Translations under genes and position numbers: made by a program
Notes under the pieces: generated by a model
The model's input: the letters and a program-made list of their open reading frames with translations, nothing else
The model's database searches: none
What the model was told of the DNA's origin: nothing
Shown: one piece after another, positions 52,121 through 60,120 of the stretch
Numbering within the stretch: the stretch's first letter is position 1
Layout of the letters: each line of letters begins with the position of its first letter
NCBI RefSeq assembly: GCF_005484965.1
Contig: NZ_CP034036.1
Span: forward strand, 2,108,001 to 2,172,000
Length of the DNA stretch: 64,000 nt
DNA from: Brenneria nigrifluens DSM 30175 = ATCC 13028
GTDB lineage: Bacteria; Pseudomonadota; Gammaproteobacteria; Enterobacterales; Enterobacteriaceae
Direction: 5' to 3'

Positions 52121-53196
52121 TGAGACAACCACTAACGTTAACCATCGCGAAAAAAGCGCCGGGGCTGGCGACCGGCGTCGGCATCGCTGTTCTGGCCGCG
52201 CTGCTGATACTGCCGTTTTTTGCACTGTTGCCCGCGGATAACCCGCTGGCGCTCTCCACCTACACGCTGACGCTGATCGGCAAAATCCTCTGCTACGCCA
52301 TTGTCGCCGTGGCGCTGGATTTAGTGTGGGGATACGCCGGGCTGCTTTCGTTGGGGCATGGTCTGTTTTTCGCGCTGGGCGGCTATGCCATGGGCATGTA
52401 TCTGATGCGGCAGGCCACGGGAGAAGGGCTGCCGGCTTTTATGTCGTTTCTGTCATGGACTGAACTGCCGTGGTTCTGGCTCGGCACCCAACATTTCGTC
52501 TGGGCGCTGTGCCTGATTGTGCTGGCGCCGGGGCTGCTGGCGTTGGTATTCGGCTGGTTCGCCTTCCGTTCCAAAATTAAGGGCGTTTATTTCTCCATTA
52601 TGACCCAGGCGCTGACCTATGCCGGTATGTTGTTGTTTTTCCGCAATGAAACCGGGTTTGGCGGCAACAATGGCTTCACCGGATTTACTACGCTGCTCGG
52701 CTTTCAGGTTACGGCGACGAGCACGCGTATCGGGTTGTTTGTCGCTACCGTGCTGTTGCTGACGATCAGTTTACTTATTGGTTTCGCACTGGCCCGCAGC
52801 AAGTTTGGCCGCGTATTGACGGCGGTGCGCGATGCGGAAAACCGGTTGATGTTTTGCGGCTATGATCCGAAAGGCTTCAAGCTGTTCGTCTGGACGCTTT
52901 CCGCCGTGCTGTGCGGGTTGGCCGGGGCGCTCTACGTACCGCAGGTGGGGATTATCAATCCAAGCGAAATGTCGCCGACCAACTCGATTGAGGCGGCTAT
53001 CTGGGTCGCGCTGGGGGGACGAGGGACGCTGATCGGTCCGCTGTTAGGCGCTGGCATCGTCAACGGCGCCAAAAGTTGGTTTACCGTGGCGTTCCCCGAA
53101 TATTGGCTGTTCTTCCTTGGTCTGATTTTTATTCTCGTTACGCTGTTTCTGCCGCGCGGCGTGATTGGTTTGCTCAATCGGAGGAAACATGACTGA
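52120..53196 (+). CDS. urtC: Urea ABC transporter permease UrtC
   Basis: A 358-residue LivM-type permease with about ten membrane helices. Typical UrtC motifs include VALDLVWGYAGLLSLGHGLF, FRSKIKGVYFSIMTQALTYA and NEMSPTNSIEAAIWVALGGR-like text (here NPSEMSPTNSIEAAIWVALG). It pairs with UrtB to form the channel. Its ATG overlaps the urtB stop, and its 3' end overlaps urtD by eight bases, so the five genes form one operon. Confidence 0.95.
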   Translation: MRQPLTLTIAKKAPGLATGVGIAVLAALLILPFFALLPADNPLALSTYTLTLIGKILCYAIVAVALDLVWGYAGLLSLGHGLFFALGGYAMGMYLMRQATGEGLPAFMSFLSWTELPWFWLGTQHFVWALCLIVLAPGLLALVFGWFAFRSKIKGVYFSIMTQALTYAGMLLFFRNETGFGGNNGFTGFTTLLGFQVTATSTRIGLFVATVLLLTISLLIGFALARSKFGRVLTAVRDAENRLMFCGYDPKGFKLFVWTLSAVLCGLAGALYVPQVGIINPSEMSPTNSIEAAIWVALGGRGTLIGPLLGAGIVNGAKSWFTVAFPEYWLFFLGLIFILVTLFLPRGVIGLLNRRKHD

Positions 53197-53980
53197 GCCA
53201 CTTTATACGCAGCCACAGCCGTCGGATCGCCATCGGCATCAAACCGACCCGGTACTGCAACTGGATAAAATCAATGTCAGCTTCGACGGCTTTCGCGCCC
53301 TGACCGATCTGTCGTTACAGATCGGCGTAGGGGAACTGCGCTGCGTGATCGGTCCGAATGGCGCCGGCAAAACCACGCTGATGGACGTGATCACCGGCAA
53401 AACGCGACCGGACAACGGCAGGGTATTTTACGATCAGCACACCGATCTCACCATGCTCTCCCCGGTGGAGATTGCCCGCGCCGGTATCGGGCGAAAATTT
53501 CAAAAGCCGACGGTCTTTGAGGCGTTGACGGTATTTGAGAATCTGGAAATCGCCTTGAAGACCGATAAATCGGTGTGGGCCTGTCTGCGCGCCACGCTCA
53601 GCGGCGAGCAGCGCGACCGCATCGATGAAGTGCTGACGCTGCTGCGTCTCGGCAATGAGCGCCGGCGTTTGGCCGGGCTGTTGTCGCACGGTCAAAAACA
53701 GTTTCTGGAGATTGGCATGCTGCTGGTGCAGGATCCGCATCTGCTGCTGCTTGACGAACCCGCCGCCGGTATGACCGATGCCGAAACGGAATATACCGCC
53801 GAATTATTCCGCAGTCTGGCGGGGCGACACTCATTAATGGTGGTGGAGCACGATATGGGGTTTGTGGAAACCATCGCCGACCACGTCACCGTATTGCATC
53901 AGGGGCAGGTACTGGCGGAAGGTTCGCTGCGTGAAGTACAGGCCAATGAGCAGGTTATCGACGTTTACCTGGGGCGCTAA
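53189..53980 (+). CDS. urtD: Urea ABC transporter ATPase UrtD
   Basis: 263 residues from the ATG at 53189, chosen for the GGAGG site just upstream. Walker A is GPNGAGKTT (about residue 54), the signature is LSHGQKQ in place of LSGGQ (about 164, normal for UrtD), and Walker B is LLLLDEPAAG (about 187), followed by the H-loop VVEHDM. It belongs to the LivG branch of ABC ATPases and powers urea uptake with UrtE. Confidence 0.94.
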   Translation: MTEPLYTQPQPSDRHRHQTDPVLQLDKINVSFDGFRALTDLSLQIGVGELRCVIGPNGAGKTTLMDVITGKTRPDNGRVFYDQHTDLTMLSPVEIARAGIGRKFQKPTVFEALTVFENLEIALKTDKSVWACLRATLSGEQRDRIDEVLTLLRLGNERRRLAGLLSHGQKQFLEIGMLLVQDPHLLLLDEPAAGMTDAETEYTAELFRSLAGRHSLMVVEHDMGFVETIADHVTVLHQGQVLAEGSLREVQANEQVIDVYLGR

Positions 53981-53981
53981 G

Positions 53982-54680
53982 ATGTTACAGATATCTGAAC
54001 TCAATCAATATTATGGCGGCAGTCACATTCTGCGCGGCCTATCGTTCGAAGCCAGAGCGGGCGAGGTGACCTGCCTGCTGGGCCGTAATGGCGTCGGTAA
54101 AACCACGTTGTTAAAGTGCCTGATGGGCTTAATTCCCGCCAAATCGGGCAGCATTCGCTGGCAGGGGCATTCGATCAACGATCGTAAACCGCATCAGCGG
54201 GTACAGGCGGGCATCGCCTATGTGCCGCAGGGGCGGGAAATCTTTCCGCGTTTAACCGTGGAAGAAAATCTGCTGCTTGGCTTGTCGCGTTTTTCCGGTG
54301 CGCAGGCCAGAAACGTACCCGAGGAGATCTATCGGCTTTTCCCTGTGCTGCAGGAGATGAAACAGCGGCGCGGGGGCGATCTGTCCGGCGGTCAGCAGCA
54401 GCAACTGGCCATCGGGCGGGCGCTGGCCTGCAAACCGCAGCTGTTGATTTTGGACGAGCCGACCGAAGGCATTCAGCCGTCGGTGATCAAAGAAATTGGC
54501 GCGGTGATCCGTCAACTGGCGCTGCGCGGCGATATGGCGATCCTGCTGGTCGAGCAGTTCTATGATTTTGCCGCCGAACTGGCGGACAGCTATCTGGTGA
54601 TGTCGCGCGGGGAGATCGTACAACGCGGACGGGGCGAGGAGATGGAAAAAGACGGCGTGCGCGCGCTTGTCGCTATTTAA
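53982..54680 (+). CDS. urtE: Urea ABC transporter ATPase UrtE
   Basis: 232 residues from the ATG at 53982, one base after the urtD stop. It is a LivF-type ATPase with Walker A GRNGVGKTT (about residue 33), Q-loop PQGREIFPRLTVEENL, signature LSGGQQQQLAIGRAL (about 133) and Walker B LLILDEPTEGIQPSV. The GREIFPRLTVEENL stretch is characteristic of UrtE. It closes the operon and is followed by a hairpin terminator. Confidence 0.94.
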   Translation: MLQISELNQYYGGSHILRGLSFEARAGEVTCLLGRNGVGKTTLLKCLMGLIPAKSGSIRWQGHSINDRKPHQRVQAGIAYVPQGREIFPRLTVEENLLLGLSRFSGAQARNVPEEIYRLFPVLQEMKQRRGGDLSGGQQQQLAIGRALACKPQLLILDEPTEGIQPSVIKEIGAVIRQLALRGDMAILLVEQFYDFAAELADSYLVMSRGEIVQRGRGEEMEKDGVRALVAI

Positions 54681-54709
54681 TCGGGAATCAGGCATAGGCG
54701 CAGAGAAAA

Positions 54710-54741
54710 ATTCCGTTCATTGTCTTCGCGATGAACGGAAT
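54710..54741. terminator. Bidirectional hairpin between urtE and the serine hydrolase gene
   Basis: ATTCCGTTCAT and ATGAACGGAAT form a perfect 11-base stem with a ten-base loop, with A before and T-rich bases after it. It lies between convergent genes and can serve both. Confidence 0.75.
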
Positions 54742-54753
54742 CATCCTTATCAA

Positions 54754-55932
54754 CTAACGATAGATCGCATCCCGCAGTTCGGTCACGAAGCGGCCGGACA
54801 TCCCTTCATACAGGGTATTGGTGAGCGCCACCACGCTAAGCCCCTGTTGCCGGTCGACAAACCACGAATGCCCGTAAACGCCGCCCCAGCGCCAGGTTCC
54901 CACCGATTCCGGGGTGTCTGCCGCAGCCGGATCGCGCAGCACGGAGAAGCCCAGACCGAAACCCAGACCGGGGGCGTCGGGAATAGCGTAGCCGCCGGTT
55001 TGATCGCGGCCCATCTCCGCGACCAGTTCGGCGGCGAGCAACGGCGCGCCGCCTTGACGCAGCGTTTCCAGCAATGTCATGACGTCAGCGGCGGTGCCGA
55101 CCATCCCGGCGCCGCCTGAGGGATAGGCCCGCTGATTAAGTGCGCGGGCAGGGGAATAGCGGACGCCGACGCTCTCTTCTGAAAACGGCACGATTTCATC
55201 CTCCTGTAAACGGTGAGGTAGCGGCGTGTCATTGACATAGGGGGTGGCCAGACGTTGCGCATCGCGGCAATAAAAATCAGTATCATCCATGCGCAGCGGA
55301 CCTGTGACCAGCTCCCGCACGGCTTCTTCCAGCGGCTGGTTGCAAACCCGTTCAATAAGCGCGCCCAGCACGTCCATCGACAGTGAGTATCCCCACGCGC
55401 TGCCGGGCTGAAACGACAGCGGTACGCTTGCCAGCCGGCGCAGATTTTCCGCCAGGGTAACATCCGCGTTATCCAAACCGTCGGAAACGCCGGCGCGTGC
55501 GTAAGGTCCGCGATCGTCGCTTTCCTGAAAACGGTAGTCCAGCCCGGCGGTATGGCTGAGCAACCGGCGCGGCGTGATTACTGGAATATCGCCGTTTGCC
55601 AGCCGCGGCTGAAAATCGGGCAGCCATCGGCGGATATCCTCATCAAGATCCAGCCTGCCTTGATCCACCAGCACCATCGCCGCCGTCGCCACAATCGGTT
55701 TAGTCACCGACGATAGGCGAAACAGCGTATCTTCCGTCATTGGCTTTGCGGCCTCCCGATCGGCCAGTCCGGCGGCGCGATGGAACAGGTTTTCGCCATG
55801 CCGGCGGACCAGAACCACGGCGCCGACGATACGCCGTTCGGCGATGGCTCGATCAATCACGGCATTCAGCCGGGCGGGCAGGTTTTGGTTGGCGGCTTTG
55901 TTGTCGATAGTCGGCGGCGAGATTTGTGACAT
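54754..55932 (-). CDS. Serine hydrolase of the class C beta-lactamase / EstB family
   Basis: 392 residues from the ATG complementary to 55930-55932, chosen because AGGAGCTGGTC precedes it; the open frame extends further but without a good site. The SxxK motif is in RLSSVTKPIVATAAM (about residue 70), the Tyr motif is YSLSMD, and a C-terminal GxxGHSW (WRWGGVYGHSWFVD) replaces KTG, as in esterase-like members. No signal peptide is evident, so it is probably a cytoplasmic esterase or peptidase-like hydrolase rather than an antibiotic-resistance enzyme. It is the last gene of a three-gene minus-strand operon. Confidence 0.85.
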   Translation of the reverse strand: MSQISPPTIDNKAANQNLPARLNAVIDRAIAERRIVGAVVLVRRHGENLFHRAAGLADREAAKPMTEDTLFRLSSVTKPIVATAAMVLVDQGRLDLDEDIRRWLPDFQPRLANGDIPVITPRRLLSHTAGLDYRFQESDDRGPYARAGVSDGLDNADVTLAENLRRLASVPLSFQPGSAWGYSLSMDVLGALIERVCNQPLEEAVRELVTGPLRMDDTDFYCRDAQRLATPYVNDTPLPHRLQEDEIVPFSEESVGVRYSPARALNQRAYPSGGAGMVGTAADVMTLLETLRQGGAPLLAAELVAEMGRDQTGGYAIPDAPGLGFGLGFSVLRDPAAADTPESVGTWRWGGVYGHSWFVDRQQGLSVVALTNTLYEGMSGRFVTELRDAIYR

Positions 55933-56023
55933 GACCAGCTCCTGGTTTTCATACGCGCTGCGCGGATAAAGGAAAATATACCCTTTCAGTTGCGCATATT
56001 CATCGATTTTATGCGGCCCGGCG

Positions 56024-56194
56024 TTAAAGCTCAAAGCCGGGCGCAACGACTTTCGGTTTGCATTCCGCGGGCTTGGGCGTTCCGGCCGGAATATTTTTAC
56101 AGTCGGGCGCGAAAGGATTAAGCGCATTGCGGTTGAGATAGAGGATAAACAACAGCACTATGATCAACGGAATCAGGATACGTTTTCTTTTCAT
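56024..56194 (-). CDS. Small membrane-anchored peptide of 56 residues
   Basis: A gene too short for most callers. The ATG complementary to 56192-56194 overlaps the stop of the M20 gene (TAATG). The product has a basic start (MKRKR), one membrane helix (ILIPLIIVLLFILYL), and a periplasmic-looking tail with two cysteines (FAPDCKNIPAGTPKPAEC) rich in proline. The coupling to the amidohydrolase suggests it is expressed. I do not recognise it; a lipobox is not present. Confidence 0.65.
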   Translation of the reverse strand: MKRKRILIPLIIVLLFILYLNRNALNPFAPDCKNIPAGTPKPAECKPKVVAPGFEL

Positions 56195-57426
56195 TAGACG
56201 GAGATATTCTTGTTGTGTCGGTTATTAAACTGTACGGCCGGCGGTAACGCGTGATTCAACGCCGCCTGTTGATGTAATGCCGCCTCGGCCAGTTGGGCAA
56301 AATAGCGCGCGGCAGGAGAGATGGCGCTTTCGTCAGGATTGAATTGCGGATGATGCAGCCCGAACTCGCTGTTCGAGCCAATGCTGACAAAGGCCCCCGG
56401 TATCTGCTGAAGATAGAGCGCAAAGTCTTCGCCGCTCATTTGCAACTCGGCATTTTCCACCTGGTAACCCGCATCATGAGCGATTTTCTTGCTGAAATCC
56501 ACCCAGTAGGGGGTATTGACCACGGAGGGTGGTCCCGGCTGCCAGTTCAACTGCGCTTTCGCCCCCAGGGCGAGGGTAATGCCGTTAATCAACTGCTCGA
56601 TACGCGCCGGAATCTGCTCGCGGATCCGGGTGCTGTAGGTGCGCACCGTACCTTCCAGTTCCACCGTCTGCGGCAGTACGTTCCAGGTGTTCCCGCCCTG
56701 GATGCGCGTAACGCTGATAACCAGCGACTCCAGCGAGCTAAAGCTGCGGCTGGGCAAAGTTTGCAAGGCATTTACAATATTGCAGGCGGTGACGATACTA
56801 TCAATCCCTTCTTCGGGTTTGGCGGCGTGGGCGCCTTTGCCCGTTACTCTAATGGAGAAGCGGTCGACGTTGGCGTAAAACGCGCCGCTGCGGCTGGCGA
56901 AAGTACCGGCTGGAAGCTCAGGGGCGTTATGTAAGCCGAAAATGGCGGAAACGTCGTTCAACGCGCCGGCGCCGATCAGCTGTAGAGCGCCGGTGGAGAC
57001 CTCCTCCGCCGGCTGAAAAAGAATGCGCACTTTGCCGGGCAGCGCCTGTTCGCGTTTTTTCAGCAGGCAGGCGGCGCCAAGCATCACCGCGGTGTGAAAA
57101 TCATGGCCGCAGGCGTGCATCACCCCGGCGTGCTGCGAACGAAAAGCCACATCGGTCAGTTCTTCAATGGGAAGGGCGTCGATATCGGCGCGCAGCGCGA
57201 CGATCGGACCGGGACCGTCGCCAATTTCCGCCACAACGCCGGAAGTTAACGCCAGCGGCAGTAAACGAATGCCTTTCTTTTTTAGCCAGCGGATAATTTT
57301 AACGGTGGTTTGGTGTTCCTGATTGGATAGTTCCGGGTATTGATGCAACTCTCGTCGCCAGGTGATGAGTTGTTGGTCGAACGGATCGTTACGACAGTCA
57401 GAATGTTCAGACATAGCGAAAACCAT
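56194..57426 (-). CDS. M20-family amidohydrolase (hippurate hydrolase / HipO-like)
   Basis: A 410-residue zinc peptidase-like enzyme. Metal and catalytic motifs are ALRADIDALPI, MHACGHDFHTAVMLGAA (about residue 105-120), ILFQPAEE and a C-terminal MSGEDFALYLQQIPGAFVSIG. This is the pattern of N-acyl-amino-acid amidohydrolases that remove acyl groups from amino acids. The substrate cannot be decided. The first ATG at 57426 is used here; an internal one at 57414 (MSEHSDC) is also possible. It is the first gene of the minus-strand operon, divergent from nifH. Confidence 0.88.
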   Translation of the reverse strand: MVFAMSEHSDCRNDPFDQQLITWRRELHQYPELSNQEHQTTVKIIRWLKKKGIRLLPLALTSGVVAEIGDGPGPIVALRADIDALPIEELTDVAFRSQHAGVMHACGHDFHTAVMLGAACLLKKREQALPGKVRILFQPAEEVSTGALQLIGAGALNDVSAIFGLHNAPELPAGTFASRSGAFYANVDRFSIRVTGKGAHAAKPEEGIDSIVTACNIVNALQTLPSRSFSSLESLVISVTRIQGGNTWNVLPQTVELEGTVRTYSTRIREQIPARIEQLINGITLALGAKAQLNWQPGPPSVVNTPYWVDFSKKIAHDAGYQVENAELQMSGEDFALYLQQIPGAFVSIGSNSEFGLHHPQFNPDESAISPAARYFAQLAEAALHQQAALNHALPPAVQFNNRHNKNISV

Positions 57427-57553
57427 TTAATGATGAGTTGAATCAAAGGTAGTTGAAGGGTTGGGCGAACATAAATACCGTCTTGTTATATTTCATAGCG
57501 GATTATCATGACCGGCCGCATTCGACATTCGCCCGAATTTCTTCTGTCGCCTT

Positions 57554-57569
57554 TGTCTTCTTTACAACA
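57554..57569 (+). promoter_or_regulatory. NifA upstream activator site
   Basis: TGT-N10-ACA is present exactly (TGT at 57554, ACA at 57567). It lies about 97 bases upstream of the -24 element, within the usual range for NifA sites. Confidence 0.75.
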
Positions 57570-57665
57570 ATTAGTCACGTTATTGTACCTAACCCCCCGC
57601 GCCAGGTCGAACCCCTAATATAAAATATCTTTGTTTATCAGTGTGTTGATGTATTTTATGCGGCT

Positions 57666-57680
57666 GGTATGCCCCCTGCA
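57666..57680 (+). promoter_or_regulatory. Sigma-54 promoter of nifH
   Basis: CTGGTATG-N4-CTGCA carries the invariant GG (57666-57667) and GC (57678-57679) with ten bases between, as required for a -24/-12 sigma-54 promoter. It lies 39 bases before the nifH ATG. Confidence 0.88.
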
Positions 57681-57718
57681 AGATAAAAGGGACATTCACG
57701 GTGCAAGAGGAATACATC

Positions 57719-58603
57719 ATGGCAATACGTCAGTGTGCGATTTATGGCAAAGGTGGGATTGGCAAATCCACCACCACGCAAAATCTGGTGGCGGCGCTGG
57801 CCGAAATGGGTAAGAAAGTGATGATTATCGGCTGCGATCCCAAAGCGGATTCAACGCGCTTAATCCTCCACGCCAAGGCGCAAAACACCATTATGGAAAT
57901 GGCCGCCGAAATCGGTTCGGTGGAAGATTTGGAGCTGGAAGACGTGCTGCAAATCGGCTACGGCGGCGTGCGCTGCGCCGAATCCGGCGGTCCGGAGCCG
58001 GGCGTCGGCTGCGCCGGACGCGGGGTGATTACCGCCATCAACTTTCTGGAAGAGGAAGGCGCGTATGAAGACGATCTGGATTTCGTGTTTTACGACGTGC
58101 TGGGCGACGTGGTGTGCGGCGGGTTCGCCATGCCGATTCGTGAAAACAAGGCCCAGGAGATCTATATCGTCTGCTCCGGCGAAATGATGGCGATGTACGC
58201 GGCCAATAACATTTGCAAAGGGATCGTCAAATACGCCAAGTCCGGGAAGGTACGTCTGGGCGGGTTGATTTGTAATTCCCGTCAGACCGACCGGGAAGAT
58301 GAGCTGATCATCGCGCTGGCCGACAAACTCGGCACCCAGATGATCCACTTCGTCCCGCGCGACAACATCGTGCAGCGCGCCGAAATCCGCCGGATGACGG
58401 TGATCGAATACGATCCGACCTGCAAGCAGGCGGATGAGTACCGCACCCTGGCCGGCAAGATCGTCGACAACGGCAAAATGGTGGTCCCGACGCCGGTCAC
58501 CATGGATGAGCTGGAGGCTTTGCTGATGGAGTTCGGGATCCTCGATGAAGAAAACGAGGCCATTATCGGTAAAACCGCGGCGGAAGAGGCGGCATCCGCC
58601 TGA
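57719..58603 (+). CDS. nifH: Nitrogenase iron protein (dinitrogenase reductase)
   Basis: 294 residues from the ATG at 57719 (MAIRQCAIYGKGGIGKS), chosen by homology to Klebsiella NifH. The P-loop is GKGGIGKS (residues 10-17). The [4Fe-4S] cysteines are in GVGCAGRG (about 98) and DVVCGGFAMP (about 133), and the Arg in GCAGRG is the usual ADP-ribosylation site. The homodimer passes electrons to NifDK using ATP and also takes part in cofactor maturation. It is read from the sigma-54 promoter with nifDKTY. Confidence 0.98.
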   Translation: MAIRQCAIYGKGGIGKSTTTQNLVAALAEMGKKVMIIGCDPKADSTRLILHAKAQNTIMEMAAEIGSVEDLELEDVLQIGYGGVRCAESGGPEPGVGCAGRGVITAINFLEEEGAYEDDLDFVFYDVLGDVVCGGFAMPIRENKAQEIYIVCSGEMMAMYAANNICKGIVKYAKSGKVRLGGLICNSRQTDREDELIIALADKLGTQMIHFVPRDNIVQRAEIRRMTVIEYDPTCKQADEYRTLAGKIVDNGKMVVPTPVTMDELEALLMEFGILDEENEAIIGKTAAEEAASA

Positions 58604-58613
58604 GGAACATCAT

Positions 58614-60062
58614 ATGACAGACACCATTATACAGCGGAATCAGGCGCTGATTCAGGAAGTGCTTGAGGTCTTCCCGGATAAAACCCGCAAAGAGCGCGCT
58701 AAGCATATCATGACCGTTGAGCCGGGGATGGAGTCGGTGGGGAAATGCATGATTTCCAACCGCAAGTCCCAGCCGGGCGTGATGACGGTGCGCGGCTGCG
58801 CCTATGCCGGTTCGAAAGGAGTGGTTTTCGGGCCGATCAAGGATATGGCGCATATCTCGCACGGGCCGATTGGCTGCGGCCAGTACTCCCGCGCCGGACG
58901 GCGTAACTATTACACAGGAACGAGCGGTATCGACAGCTTCGGCACCGTGAATTTCACCTCGGATTTTCAGGAGAAAGACATCGTTTTCGGCGGCGACAAA
59001 AAGCTGCGCCAACTGATTGATGAGCTGGAACTGCTCTTCCCGCTTACCAAGGGGATCAGCATTCAGTCAGAATGCCCGGTGGGGCTGATTGGCGATGATA
59101 TCGAAGCCGTGGCGCGCTCGGCGAAAGAGCAGCTCGGCAAGCCGGTGATCCCGGTGCGCTGTGAAGGATTTCGCGGCGTATCGCAATCGCTGGGGCACCA
59201 TATCGCCAACGATGTGATCCGCGACTGGGTATTGCCCGCCCGCGACGATCAACCTTTCGCCGCCACGCCGTATGACGTCGCCATTATCGGCGACTACAAC
59301 ATCGGCGGCGATGCCTGGTCTTCCCGTATTCTGCTGGAGGAGATGGGGCTGCGGGTGGTGGCCCAGTGGTCGGGCGGCGGCACGCTGGTGGAAATGGAAA
59401 AAACGCCCAAGGTGAAGCTCAACCTGGTGCACTGTTACCGTTCGATGAACTACATCTCACGCCATATGGAAGAGAAATACGGCATTCCGTGGATGGAGTA
59501 CAACTTCTTCGGTCCGACGCAGATCGCCGCCTCGCTGCGCAAAATCGCCGCGCTGTTCGACGGCGCCATTCAGGCGAATGCGGAAGCGGTGATTGCCCGT
59601 TATCAGGCGCAGACCGACGCGGTGATCGCCAAATACCGCCCGCGGCTTGAGGGGAAAAAAGTGTTGCTGTACGTCGGCGGGCTGCGTCCGCGCCACGTTA
59701 TCGGCGCTTATGAAGATCTCGGTATGGAGATAATGGCCGCCGGTTATGAGTTCGCCCATAACGACGACTACGACCGTACCTTGCCCGACCTGAAAGAGGG
59801 AACGCTGCTGTTTGACGATCTTAGCACCTATGAGCTGGAAGAGTTCGTCAAACGCCTGAAGCCGGACCTGGTGGGGTCGGGGATCAAGGAAAAATATGTG
59901 TTCCAGAAGCTGGGCATGCCCTTCAGGCAGATGCACTCCTGGGATTACTCCGGGCCTTATCACGGCTATGACGGCTTTGCCATCTTCGCCCGCGATATGG
60001 ATATGACGCTGAACAACCCTTGCTGGACACAGCTACGCGCGCCCTGGCTGCAATCCGCCTGA
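58614..60062 (+). CDS. nifD: Nitrogenase molybdenum-iron protein alpha chain
   Basis: 482 residues from the ATG at 58614; upstream in-frame codons belong to the overlap with nifH and lack a ribosome site. P-cluster cysteines are in RGCAYAG (about 62), PIGCGQYS (about 88) and SECPVGLIGDD (about 154). The FeMo-cofactor ligands are the Cys in VHCYRSMNYI (about 274) and His in QMHSWDYSGPYHG (about 441). These are the residues of molybdenum-type NifD, so this is not a vanadium or iron-only enzyme. Confidence 0.98.
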   Translation: MTDTIIQRNQALIQEVLEVFPDKTRKERAKHIMTVEPGMESVGKCMISNRKSQPGVMTVRGCAYAGSKGVVFGPIKDMAHISHGPIGCGQYSRAGRRNYYTGTSGIDSFGTVNFTSDFQEKDIVFGGDKKLRQLIDELELLFPLTKGISIQSECPVGLIGDDIEAVARSAKEQLGKPVIPVRCEGFRGVSQSLGHHIANDVIRDWVLPARDDQPFAATPYDVAIIGDYNIGGDAWSSRILLEEMGLRVVAQWSGGGTLVEMEKTPKVKLNLVHCYRSMNYISRHMEEKYGIPWMEYNFFGPTQIAASLRKIAALFDGAIQANAEAVIARYQAQTDAVIAKYRPRLEGKKVLLYVGGLRPRHVIGAYEDLGMEIMAAGYEFAHNDDYDRTLPDLKEGTLLFDDLSTYELEEFVKRLKPDLVGSGIKEKYVFQKLGMPFRQMHSWDYSGPYHGYDGFAIFARDMDMTLNNPCWTQLRAPWLQSA

Positions 60063-60120
60063 GGCCCGACATCCTTTTGTCCCGTCAGTTCACCGATTTG
60101 TGGCGCGGGAGGAGAATACG

